64,000 nucleotides of DNA from Enchytraeus crypticus (GCA_905160935.1 CAJHZI010000696.1:28501-92500), one strand, 5' to 3'. Positions 55,213 to 64,000 are shown, numbered from the stretch's first letter. Made by a program: numbers and translations. Notes: a model not told the origin generated them from the letters alone.

Positions 55213-56547
55213 CTTAGTCAAAAAAATTGACCCCCTACAGAAGATTTTCTATAACATTGAAACCTGATGTCTCGTTATCATGTAAATTTCAGCAATTATT
55301 CATGGTCCAATTCTACATATATACTGAAAAATTCATGGAAAGATATGCATCACAATTAAAGTTACAGATCTTTTTGCGTCATACCCATACCTGTTATAGA
55401 TTCTCTAAGCTGTTTGTCATTGAATACTCTTGATTAGAGGTAAGTTTCGCAGACGTTTCAGCTGGAGTATGTTACAATGGAAAAGGTCGACTCCACTCGT
55501 TTCAGAAAGGCAAACATAAAGGCAGACTACTACATTAGCATCTGCTGTCTAATTTGCTAGAAGATTGCTTCGAAAAAATCGGCAATGACTTCATATTTCA
55601 ACAAGATGGAGCACCGGCACACACTGCAAAGCAAGCTCGACACTTCCTGTTGTTAAATTGTCCAGGCTTCATAAACAAGGATGAGTGACTTCCTAGTTCT
55701 CCAGATTTGAACCCGTTAGATTATCATGTTTGAGTAGAAATGATAAGAAAATAAAATTGTCCGAAACCTGCAGATATTAATCAAATAGTAGAAGCACTTG
55801 AGGTTTTCTGGATCGAGCTACCCCAATCTTCAATCAATAAGGCAATACGCTCGTTTCTTCAAAGGCTGCAGTCATGCATTCAGATTCAAGGTGGACATTT
55901 CGAACAGTTACTTCGTTAATAGTTGTTCCAAACAAACGGCCCTTTTCATGTACAACAAAATAAAATAATTTAAAATATATCCTTTTGTGAAATTTAGTGT
56001 TAAAAGGCAGGATATGTGCGCCAAAAGGAGTATAACTCGACCTTTAGAGCATATATTTACATTTAATTTTCAGTATATGTGTAGAATTGAACCATAAATA
56101 ATCGCTTAAATGGACATGATAAAGAGACATCAGATACTCTTCTTCTTCTTTTCTCTGCGTAACGTCAATTTGTGGACGCCAGAACAGCCTCTTTTACCTT
56201 CTGTCTCCACTGATACCGGTCCTGAGCAAGATCATAAACATCACTCAATGCTAGGTTATATTTAGTATCTATTTGTTCTATATCTTTATTTTCCTTTATC
56301 CTTTTTGTTTAATTAAAGTATATTTATTTCCCATACCTAGTTTCATTTTATTATTTGTTATTCTATAATTTAGAGCTTTTCTTACTGGAATATTTTCATC
56401 AAATCTTAGAATATGTCCTATCCAACTGAGTCTTTTGTACTTTATTAATTCACTCCATGGTTTTTCTTGTGTTCTGTCATATAGGTCCGTATCAGATACC
56501 ATAGTTATATAAAATTTTATGCAGGGGGTCAATTTTTTTACGTAGTC

Positions 56548-56549
<2 letters not shown>
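55209..56549 (+). mobile_element. Mariner-family element, C-terminal transposase half, split by LINE-B
   Basis: Termini CAGACTTAGTCAAAAAAATT and its inverse (AATTTTTTTACGTAGTCTG) share GACCCCCT next to them; TA repeats lie outside. On the plus strand (55470-55920) the frame, with stops, reads HSFQKGKHKGRLLH, FIFQQDGAPAHTAKQARHFL, SPDLNPLDYHV, and IRSFLQRLQSCIQIQGGHFE. By my count 37 residues separate the D of QDGAP from the D of PLDY, so a DD37D-type mariner is likely. The N-terminal DNA-binding half is missing. Confidence 0.75.
56138..56490 (-). mobile_element. LINE-B copy 3, 5'-truncated, inside mariner, 9-bp TSD
   Basis: ATCAGATAC occurs at 56129-56137 and 56491-56499. The minus-strand frame reads DLYDRTQEKPWSELIKYKRL, SWIGHILRFDENIPVRKALN, and ends with the GACGTTACGCAGAGAAAAGA tail. 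Only the last ~350 bp of LINE-B are present. Confidence 0.9.
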
Positions 56550-56623
<74 letters not shown>

Positions 56624-56725
56624 TATATATAAAATTTAAATAATTATACATATATAATATGTATATATATATATAATTTAAATAATTATACATATATAAT
56701 ATGTATATATATATATATATAATAT

Positions 56726-56777
<52 letters not shown>

Positions 56778-56807
56778 ATATCTATATATATATATAATAT
56801 ATAATAT

Positions 56808-56840
<33 letters not shown>
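56550..56840. repeat. (TA)n / ATAATATAT array
   Basis: Pure and interrupted TA runs between two mariner-type elements. Confidence 0.9.
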
Positions 56841-57600
56841 CAGATTGGGGCAAAAAAAATAATCCCCTAGCGAAATCTCGATAACTTTTGCAAAACTCAA
56901 AATATTTGTACCAAATCTTTGGAGCTTCTACACGAGGAATTTATGCATATAACCTGTAAATTTTATGAAAATCTTTAGAGCGGTAACAAAATTACAGTGT
57001 TTCTACGAAAAAAAAAATCAATTTTAACAAGGCTTTTTTAACAAAAGTCTTTATAACTTCGACAAAACTCAAAATAGTTTTACAAAATTTTCTGAGCTTC
57101 CAAAGGAGGAATTCCTGCATATATTCTGCAAATTTGGTGAAAATATATTCAGAAGTAACAAAAATATAGCGTTTCTCCGGAAAAAGTGCTAATATCAATT
57201 TTAACAAGGCTTATTTAAACAAAACTACCGGAGATTTTCTTCTAAATTTAGGAATAATTTTAGCAGAATAACGACTTTTAAGCATTATTCATTGGAGCAA
57301 CTAACAAGGTAGTGTAGGTAGCAACTAACAAGGTAGTGTAGCTTATACTCCACCACTTAAGTAAACGGCCCTTTTCAGTGTCATTATTTTCTTAAAGAGG
57401 AACGACTGACATTTCGAAAAGCCTTGTCTTTACTTTTGCACTTTTCTCGTAGAAATGCTGCAATTTTGTAACTACTAAAAATATTTTCACCAAATTCGCA
57501 GGTTATACGCAGAAATCCTCCCCTAAAAGTTTTGCAAAGATATTTTGAGTTTTGTTGAAGTTATTGAGATTTCGCTAGGGGTTCTTTTTTCCCCAGTCTG
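56841..57600. mobile_element. Mariner-type MITE with long TIRs
   Basis: Starts CAGATTGGGGCAAAAAAAAT and ends in the inverse of CAGACTGGGGAAAAAAGAAC, with TA on both sides. Long inverted arms (CCCCTAGCGAAATCTCGATA, AAAACTCAAAATAT) contain a unit near AAAACTCAAAATATTTGTAC repeated two to three times per side. No coding sequence. The 760-bp element sits inside a (TA)n tract. Confidence 0.7.
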
Positions 57601-57609
57601 TATATACTG

Positions 57610-57674
<65 letters not shown>
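57601..57674. repeat. (TA)n microsatellite
   Basis: Continuation of the TA target tract on the far side of the MITE. Confidence 0.9.
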
Positions 57675-57678
<4 letters not shown>

Positions 57679-57799
57679 ACTGGTCTCGCTTACGTATTGA
57701 TCGCATACGTTGTAAATTAGATATAGAAACGTTTATTATGTGTGCATAGCTTAGTTATGCATGGTGAGATGGGTCCACTTTTCGGTCCCTCTTTTGATG

Positions 57800-58205
57800 A
57801 ATTGCGCTTTGCTCTTCATATCCCTATATGAGTGGGTCTTTGAATAAAGACGTTTTATCAAGTGTGCGCTCCTTCCAGCACACTGCTCCACAGATCTTGA
57901 ATTCTCTTCCTTCCACTTTGCGCACTCACTCATCTTCTCCTGATCATCTTTTCCTTCTGCAAGACCAGTTTCATAGACGGTTGAAAGCTTTTCTCTTTGA
58001 ACTCTCCTATTCAACCATTGCACAGGAACTGAGACCAACACGCAAACCTCCATTTCACTAGAACCCTTCCTCGGACAGAATTCCGGATTTTGGCTTGCAC
58101 CTTTTTGAACCCACACTCTGCTTATCGGATTGGATTTGGTACCATGTTGCTCAATGTTGTCATGGACGACAGTAGCACTCTAATTCAGTTGTTGTTGTTA
58201 GTTTG
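57800..58205 (+). mobile_element. LINE-G 3' end, (GTT)n tail, copy 2
   Basis: The frame 57828-58061 reads SFQHTAPQILNSLPSTLRTH and FHRRLKAFLFELSYS, the CR1/L2-type C-terminus. It is followed by a UTR with ATTGGATTTGGTACCATG, GTCATGGACGACAGTA and GTTGTTGTT. It matches 2290-2757. Confidence 0.7.
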
Positions 58206-58289
58206 TATTCTTGTGCTGCCCAGTCATTTGCTGTTGTAACGGGTCCGTGTGAAGAAGTATAAAAAAGATTGGAAATTGTAAGAATATGT

Positions 58290-58650
58290 TAAATAGTTAA
58301 ATTGGGCAACGGCAAAACAAGCTGTCGCTTGTACGTAACAGGCGACTAAGGTAGGAGCTGAGGAAGGCATATAGGGGAATCGCTAACAGCTAACCATGCG
58401 AATAACTAACAATGAATTTTCCCCAGGATTAAATGGCAATTAATCTATTATAGAACAGATGAAGGAAACGCTAAAATACCTCAGGAGCCATATTATTTTC
58501 AAGCTATAGGCTACATTAAGGTGTGGATAAGGCATAGCCATTTGTGAAGGGATTGAGGATTAACTGTTAATCGGTGGCGTGCTGTTTATGGAGAAAATCA
58601 GCATGTGAGTAGGAATGTGTACCATGGATCTGCCCCTTGGCAGGACACTG
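58290..58650 (+). mobile_element. R360 repeat, copy 5
   Basis: GGGCAACGGCAAAACAAGCT, GTAACAGGCGACTAAGG, CCCCAGGATTAAATGGCAAT, CAAGCTATAGGCTACATTAA, then the terminus CCATGGATCTGCCCCTTGGC and AGGACACTG. This terminus is intermediate between the R360 and LINE-A endings. Confidence 0.65.
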
Positions 58651-58654
58651 TAAA

Positions 58655-58865
58655 TATCTTATTGCACTGCCTATTGGCAGGTCCATGGTATATCACGCCT
58701 CTACTCTTCTCACTCTTCCGCTTTCCTCTTCATATCCACATATGAGTGGATCCTTAACTCTTCTAACATACCTAATCTCGGACCCGCCTTTGCCTCTATT
58801 TCCTCTGTTTCCTTCTAGTCTGCCTTCTATGACCTCTTTTAATAGACTTTCCCTCTTAGAATGTG
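58655..58865 (-). mobile_element. LINE-A 3' end
   Basis: Minus-strand terminus GACCTGCCAATAGGCAGTGC, head-to-head with the R360 end just before it. The remaining sequence matches 24060-24260. Confidence 0.55.
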
Positions 58866-58867
58866 CG

Positions 58868-60945
58868 ATGGACTTATCTGCCTATTCTAAGAATCTGAAA
58901 GAAAGAAGCAAGACAAAGATAAGAGATATGGAATTTAAAGTCACGGTTTTTATCAAATATGACTCCAAGGTTTTAGGCGGATCGAGAAGGAGAAAGAGCA
59001 TGATTTTTAAAATTAACTGAGTTATTAGTAATTTTACTTCTTTGAAAAGGAGTGCCAATTAAAAGGTATTCAGTTTTGGAGGGATTAACAGCAAGACGAT
59101 TAGCACAAAACCAGTAATAAACCTGGTCTAGAATGGATGAGAGATGAGTTTTTGATCGGAATCATGATTAGAAATGAAATATATAGTTGTGTGTCGTCTG
59201 TATAGAAGTGAAAATTTTTGGAGGACTGAGCAAGCAGGTATCTAAGAGGAGTGATATATAAAGAGCAGAGCAATGGACCTAACACTGAACCTTCAGGAAC
59301 ACCGCGTAGGAGGGGTAGTTCAGAAGAGCGATTTGACCAATAACAACCGATTGTGTGCGACATGAGAGATATGATGTGAGAAGGGAAAAAGCAGAATCAG
59401 AAATGTCAAGACAGGATTTAAGCCTATTTATTAGAATGCCATGGTAAATTGTATCGAAGGCAGCAGAGAGAGCTAGAAGAACCAAGGCAGAAACTTGTTT
59501 ACTATTCATGGCCAAGCTAAGATCATTATTGATACGAAGAAGTGCGGTTTCAGTAGAATGGAGTTTTCTTTAGGCAGATTGATAATGAGCGAGAGAAGGG
59601 AAAGAATCAAGACGAGTGCATAAACGGGAGTAAATTTCTTTTTCAAGAAGTTTAGAGATGAAGTTAAGATTTGAAATAGGGCGGTAACTTAGATCTGCCC
59701 CTTGGCAGGACAGTTGAATGTCCTAATAGCGTAGGGGTAACGTCATGAAATTGTAAATGACAGATCCTGAGGTGAATCGAACCCTCGTGAGTTCGATTCC
59801 AGGCCGCGCTGATCTGAGAGTAAAATCTGCGACATTCACTGGACTTGCTATACGAAAATTGGACTAATTTGCCTAACGGTTAAACATGTGATGTCAAAAA
59901 GTGATAGATATCGACATAGTTGATCGTTTCACTATAATGCGTGTTTACTTTTCTTTAACTGGAAAGATCATCTTTTGGTATAGAAGGCTTTTTTAGCAAA
60001 GGAGACACAACAGCTTGTTTGAAGGAGGTGGGGAAGATACCTTCTGAGAGTGGGAGGTTGATTAATTATGTAATGGGAGCAACTAAAACATCAATACAGG
60101 ATTACAGTAATCTTGTAAGAATAACATCAAGGCAGCAGGATGAGTCGGTGGAGCGAAGAATAAAATCGCGAATTTCTTCCGGTTCAAAACTAGAAAGTAG
60201 TGGTGGCTCAGGCATATTTTCAGAAATGGTGTTGTCGGTGTCAATAGAGTTGGAGGGTATAGAGCTACAGAGTTTGAAAATATTGTTATTGAAAACTTGA
60301 TGAGAAAGGAGGCAGTAAGAGACGATGGTGAGGTGATAAAAGACTTTGGAATGGATCTATCAAGCAGAGAATCAAGTGATAATTGATAAAAAGTGGTATT
60401 GATGTCCATAATTTGCTGGGGCAATTCTGATTCTGCGAGATTAGATTTTGATAATACAAGCTTTTATCAGAACTAATCCTTTTCTTTATTAATTTTCTTT
60501 CTTTGAGGTACTGGGACTTAATGTCCGGATTTCGCAGTTCCGGTGGATTTTTCAGATCCTTCCTGAACTTAGTTTCTAGTTTCGAGTGTTCAGATTTTGT
60601 TTAAGAATTTCTTCAGAAATAAATGGTTTCCAAGGGTTTGAGCGACAATGAATGGTCGTGAGAGGGGCGTGTTTGCGGAAGAATTGTTATACGGAAGAAT
60701 GTACGGGGCTAAATTGAGCTGAATATTCGGCAACACTTGAAGACGGATTAGAATAGAAAGAAGAGGACACAATATCAGCAGAGAAGGCATCAATGTCAAT
60801 AGAAGACAGTTTTCTGTAAGTTTTAAGTGTTCTGGAAGGGTGTACATTAACAGTCAGAGGAAATTTACAAAAAATTGCACTGTGATCTGATAATGAAGGT
60901 GTACGATAGATTTTGAGTTCATTTCTCAACAGATATAATTAATTA
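58868..60945 (-). mobile_element. L2-like LINE, endonuclease end to RT
   Basis: Minus strand, with several frame breaks: PSLSDHSAIFCKFPLTVNVH (end of the endonuclease), TLKTYRKLSSIDIDAFSADI, a broken [62 protein letters not shown] (YADD with Y to T at its second position), and LLDPPKTLGVIFDKN. 5'- and 3'-truncated. SINE-1 copy c interrupts the RT between the DDLSS-type and YRPISN blocks. Confidence 0.8.
59716..59957 (+). mobile_element. SINE-1 copy c, in L2-like LINE
   Basis: GAATGTCCTAATAGCGTAGG, AGGTGAATCGAACCCTCG, B box GAGTTCGATTCCAGG, end CACTATAATGCGTGTTTACT. About 20 bp resembling an R360 terminus (TGCCCCTTGGCAGGACAG) precede it. Flanking AACTTAGATC and AACTGGAAAGATC may be an imperfect target duplication. 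Confidence 0.75.
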
Positions 60946-61063
60946 AAACTCCGGTCAGATTTCTATGAAATCCCAGCTTGGAATTAAAACCCCTTAAAGT
61001 GGTAGACCTAGAAGGTAGTTTACCCAACCACGACAATGATAACATATACAAGCAGGGGTTTAC

Positions 61064-61485
61064 CTGTAGTCTTTAACATCGAAGTTCATACTAAACACGC
61101 GGCTGTCGTTGTTACTCTGGCCGTCGCTGTTCGTGGAGGCCCCATTCGGACGGTACAGTTTGCTTGTTGTTTCATCGTCAAGACTCTCTCGACTACCGAA
61201 GTCTTCCCGACGAGGCGATGATGTACCCGAGCGGGCTCCGAGAGATGGGCGCAGCTGAAAGAAGTCGTGCGAGGGAAAGTCATCTTCTCTCTCAGTGAGG
61301 GAAGTCGTGGTCCACGGATCCCCTATACGATTCTTTGAGAATAGAGACGAGGTCAAACCGTGTCGTCCAAACCCGAATCGTTGAAGATCTTCATCCATTC
61401 GACGACGTACGTCTCTCATCATTCTCTCGGTACGCTCGTCAAAACTCAGATTATCTCGATGGATCGGCAGTCTATGCTGATTCAT
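61064..61485 (-). CDS. Small heat-shock protein, exon 1: start and N-terminal region
   Basis: ATG at 61485 opens 140 codons plus two bases, ending at TACAG|GTAAAC. The peptide begins MNQHRLPIHRDNLSFDERTE and then RMMRDVRRRMDEDLQRFGFG, the charged helical N-terminal arm used by sHSPs for oligomerisation; a similar start (I/L-P-I-x-R, then SF.. and MRR) is known from flatworm p40-type sHSPs. A Ser/Arg-rich stretch (DFFQLRPSLGARSGTSSPRR) follows. It ends with RVFSMNFDVKDY, the first strand of alpha-crystallin domain 1, so the intron cuts that domain. Start choice: first ATG, context TCAACATG. A TTGTAG directly before the ATG could be a 5'-UTR or spliced-leader acceptor (speculative). Confidence 0.88.
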
Positions 61486-61575
61486 GTTGACTACAATTTG
61501 CTATAATGATATAAGTCTTACTAAATAGGCACTTTACTAACTAAGTATTCTTATATACTATCTTATCGTATACTA

Positions 61576-61582
61576 TTTTATA
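61576..61582 (-). promoter_or_regulatory. Possible TATA box of the sHSP gene
   Basis: TATAAAA on the minus strand, 91 nt before the ATG. I saw no convincing array of GAAnnTTCnnGAA heat-shock elements in the ~300 bp upstream. Confidence 0.35.
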
Positions 61583-61770
61583 CTTTACGTTTCTTCACAG
61601 TAAATATTTTCAAAGAAATATTGCTCGAGAAGTCTATCAAGATAGCCTAAGAAAATACAAACTCTCATCATTGTTACAAACAATTAACAATTAGGCCTAC
61701 GTAATTATTACGGCTATAGGGCATGCATGTAAATAATCACTAATAGGCATTTAACTAAATTTAAGTCATC

Positions 61771-62010
61771 ATCATCATCTTCCCTTTAATCCCAGTTTAA
61801 CCAGGGTCGGGATACGAATAGACCTTCTCAAGTTTTTTGGAGTTTATCCATTCGTTTAAGTTTTGTGGCAATTACTGGAGCCTAGGCGCTCACCAACCGA
61901 ATGCCCTTTCTGACGTTGGTATGAATCTTAGTGCGTTAGTCGCCTTCTACGACACGTGCAGTCACCGGTTGGACAAATTCTTCAAACGATCCGGACTCAA
62001 CACGGGGAAT
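61771..62010 (+). repeat. Dispersed SINE-like repeat
   Basis: Starts with CATCATCATC. It contains GGAGCCTAGGCGCTCACCAA, GCCCTTTCTGACGTTGG, and TAGTCGCCTTCTACGACACG. An inverted fragment of the same repeat is at 33050-33115. Confidence 0.5.
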
Positions 62011-62299
62011 TTAACTAAATTTAAGTAAATTTTATAAAAATAACGACAACTAATTGCGCAACATATTGATGACTGCATCATAATAATAACATAACGGCAC
62101 ACTGGGTCAGGAAGCACAGTTTAAGACCCCTTTCCTCCTTCCTCTCCATGGTCATTAGTAATCGTTGCCTTTTGATGGCGCATCAATTGCAGCCGACGCG
62201 GATTTAAAAATAACCTTCCATCGCCCTGGGATTTTTTCCTTCCTAAGCTTTTACCAAATAATCGAACATGTCCGGTATTTACAATGAAATGCAAGCCCA

Positions 62300-62860
62300 T
62301 TTTATTTTTCAATTTTGCCCACTGCCTCATTTGTTCCATGTGCTGCGCACTCACTCAACCTGGTTGGTAAATATGCAGTTGATAGTTGCCTGGAAAGCAT
62401 AAAGTTTTGACAATATGCAGAAGCTGTAGCTCTTCTCCCAAATCTACTCATCATTGGGTCGGTCTTACTGAATGGATTCGACCTCAATAGTTGACTGTTA
62501 TCAATCGGCTGAGTGACACGAGATGGTCTGCGTACGCCGACGGTAGGAAGGCTTTAAAAATTATTGCTAAAGGCTACTCAAAATTCAACAACTTCTTGAC
62601 AAACTTGCAGAGGATGACAACCAACCTCAGGCAGCAGGACTCAAGGCTGGCTCGCTGTCAAATAATATGAGATTCATGGAAACTGCGACTATGGCCCAGT
62701 TGTGGTACGCAATATTGGAGCGAATTCATGTCATCAGTTGTGCATTTCAAGATGCAAAACTGGTTCGCAATACAGCTCTTGAAAATCCTCACTGAAATTA
62801 CTGACCAGCTGCGAAGTGAGTTTGGCATATATGTTCAGCGAGGAAAACTCCTTAGCCGAA
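62300..62860 (+). pseudogene. hAT-type (ZMYM1-like) transposase remnant
   Basis: Plus strand, in shifting frames: VPCAAHSLNLVGKYAVDSCL, FDNMQKL, RLSDTRWSAYADGRKALKII, then KIQQLLDKLAEDDNQPQAAG, MAQLWYAILERIHVISCAFQ. These match in order the RNase-H-like catalytic region of hAT transposases of the ZMYM1/DUF4371 type ('CAAHSLNLV', 'TRWSAR', 'LW..IL.R.'). No BED finger or C-terminal dimerisation motif is present. Broken by stops and shifts. Confidence 0.75.
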
Positions 62861-62949
62861 ATTCACATTATAGTGAAGAGAGTGAAAGAAACGAAAGCTG
62901 AAGAGACAATTTGAAGTGGGTGGTGCTGACATTCTATGGGTGCTACAGG

Positions 62950-63150
62950 CAGTGCTGGAAAAGTACTTTAGTTTTACTTTCAAAATTACTTTTACTTTTT
63001 ACTTTTTGGCGTTTTGGCAGTACTTTTACTTCTCGATCTTGAAAAATGAAATACTTTTACTTTTACTTTTCAATTTCTACAAAAATTGCTTCTACTTTTA
63101 CTTTTTGTGTTCTCTAAAAAAGTACTTTAGTCCAAAAGTACTTTTTCATG
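62950..63150 (+). mobile_element. hAT-like end with TACTTTTACTTTT repeats
   Basis: CAGTGCTGGAAAAGTACTTT is followed by dense ACTTTTACTTTT words and, towards the other side, AAAGTACTTT in inverse sense. CAGTGCTGG is a common animal hAT terminus. The second terminus is not clear. Confidence 0.5.
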
Positions 63151-63206
63151 GTAGCTCTTTTATTGGATCAAACGAGAGGCATTAAACATTATCTAGTCAA
63201 GATAAT

Positions 63207-63451
63207 GTTTTATTTTAGCCCCAGAATTAAATGATAATTAATCCGCCTGACTGAGGAAGGCAACAGGAAACCACCTCAGAAGCCATACTTTTCCAAAGCT
63301 ATAGGCTACATAAGGTGTGAATAAGGCATAGACTTTGCGAAGGGATTAACTTGTTGATCTAAGGAGTGCTCTTATGGAGCGAGAAAACAGACTTTGAGTA
63401 TGAATATGTACCTTGAACCTGCCACTTGGTAGTGCACTGAAGAAGAAGTCA
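63207..63451 (+). mobile_element. R360 repeat, copy 6, 5'-truncated
   Basis: CCAGAATTAAATGATAATTA, ACCACCTCAGAAGCCATAC, AAGCTATAGGCTACATAAGG, GGAGTGCTCTTATGGAGCG, end CCTGCCACTTGGTAGTGCAC then TGAAGAAGA. AAGATAATGTTT(T) stands on both sides (about 63199 and 63450), probably a 12-bp target duplication. Confidence 0.7.
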
Positions 63452-63479
63452 AGATAATGTTTATAAGATTAACTTTAAA

Positions 63480-63890
63480 TTATTTCTATAATACATAAAA
63501 GTGTCGATGATTGACAGATCATAATTGAAGCCGCACTTCGATCAACTAAATAAAAGGCGCTAGTCTGAAATATAATTAGTCTAAATAAATAAAAGGCGCT
63601 AGTCTGAAATATAATTACACCGCTACGTCAGACTTTCAGAGCGACGCATTCAATAGATTACTGATTACTATAGATTATACTGATTACTATAGATTATTCA
63701 TTGGTCAATAATTGACCAATGCCGCTTTTCAACTTTCACTAATTCAAGTACGTCATTATTCTCAGAAGCCTGTGCTTTGATCCAATAGATCAAAGGCACT
63801 GTGTTGAATGCAATACAATTGCAATTAACACTTAGCTATAACCAGTAGATTAAGTTTTAATTGAATTTTGTTCATCGTTGTATCTTCATG
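63480..63890. repeat. Local duplications and small hairpins, no gene
   Basis: AAATAAAAGGCGCTAGTCTG is duplicated at about 63550 and 63588. GATTACTATAGATTA is repeated. CATTGGTCAAT pairs with ATTGACCAATG, and GTGCTTTGATC with GATCAAAGGCAC. Confidence 0.65.
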
Positions 63891-63892
63891 TA

Positions 63893-64000
63893 CAGACTGC
63901 GCATTAAAAAATAACCCCCTATCAAATTTCGATAGAGCAATCAATTTTCGATATTTAGCCTTAAAATTTTAATCGCCTATAGAGGAGGAATTTTTCCGCT
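63893..64000 (+). mobile_element. Mariner-type terminus cut by window end
   Basis: After TA: CAGACTGCGCATTAAAAAAT, then AACCCCCTATCAAATTTCGATA. It shares CAGACT, the A-run and CCCCCT with the termini at 55209 and 56841. Confidence 0.6.

Larger units (their letters stand above)
48218..61063 (-). other. 12.8-kb intron of the sHSP gene
   Basis: Donor TACAG|GTAAAC at 61064/61063 and acceptor TTTGTAG|C at 48218/48217 are both phase 2. The intron is filled with LINE-B, LINE-E, LINE-G, L2-like LINE, SINE-1 and SINE-2, mariner, MITE, R360 and (TA)n. I saw no additional sHSP-like exon inside it, but a short one could be missed. Confidence 0.8.

Noticed and set aside
61486-61800. Heat-shock element cluster upstream of the sHSP start
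   Set aside because: Only scattered TTC/GAA words with the wrong spacing; not a convincing nGAAn array.

Overview
The window is AT-rich eukaryotic DNA with spliceosomal GT-AG introns, tRNA-derived SINEs, several LINE families and DNA transposons. The one confidently recognised host gene is a small heat-shock protein on the minus strand with two alpha-crystallin domains. Its predicted length is 323 residues, in two exons (61485-61064 and 48217-47668) separated by a 12.8 kb intron. A two-domain sHSP is best known from Platyhelminthes, so a free-living, repeat-rich flatworm is my best guess, at moderate confidence. A second probable host exon (9764-10685, plus strand) encodes an unrecognised coiled-coil protein with an arginine/serine-rich tail; its frame holds one internal TAG.

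Nearly everything else is mobile DNA. 0-7.5 kb: a piggyBac transposase remnant, LINE 3' ends, a complete non-autonomous hAT element with a perfect 8-bp target duplication, and SINEs. 7.8-14.2 kb: two copies of a long-armed palindromic element flanking the coiled-coil exon, then a CR1-like LINE (LINE-C). 14.2-24.8 kb: fragments of one endonuclease/RT LINE (LINE-A) and of a 360-bp repeat (R360) that shares its 3' end design. 24.8-29.3 kb: a 4.5 kb fold-back transposon whose two arms each carry the same 72-nt, exon-like reading frame ending in a consensus splice donor. 29.0-44.6 kb: a nested block. LINE-D is split by LINE-C, which is split by a hAT/fold-back composite. That composite is an inverted duplicate of sequence at 29.0-31.0 kb and is itself interrupted by LINE-B, which holds a SINE. 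45-47 kb: an internally deleted mariner and a palindromic MITE.

47.5-61.6 kb is the sHSP gene. Its intron holds a LINE-B copy with a textbook 5' inversion and 13-bp target duplications, a LINE-E RT fragment, a mariner interrupted by another LINE-B (9-bp duplication), a mariner-type MITE, TA arrays, R360 and an L2-like LINE interrupted by a SINE. 61.6-64 kb: a hAT (ZMYM1-like) transposase remnant, a hAT-like end, R360 and one end of another mariner-type element cut by the window edge.

Two patterns run through the window. Short perfect hairpins with 2-8 nt spacers occur at many unrelated places, which suggests template-switch (snap-back) synthesis. Several insertions also have readable target duplications, so their order can be worked out. 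No rRNA gene, convincing functional tRNA, CRISPR array or intact autonomous transposon was seen. Family names LINE-A to LINE-G, SINE-1 to SINE-3 and R360 are labels used only here.
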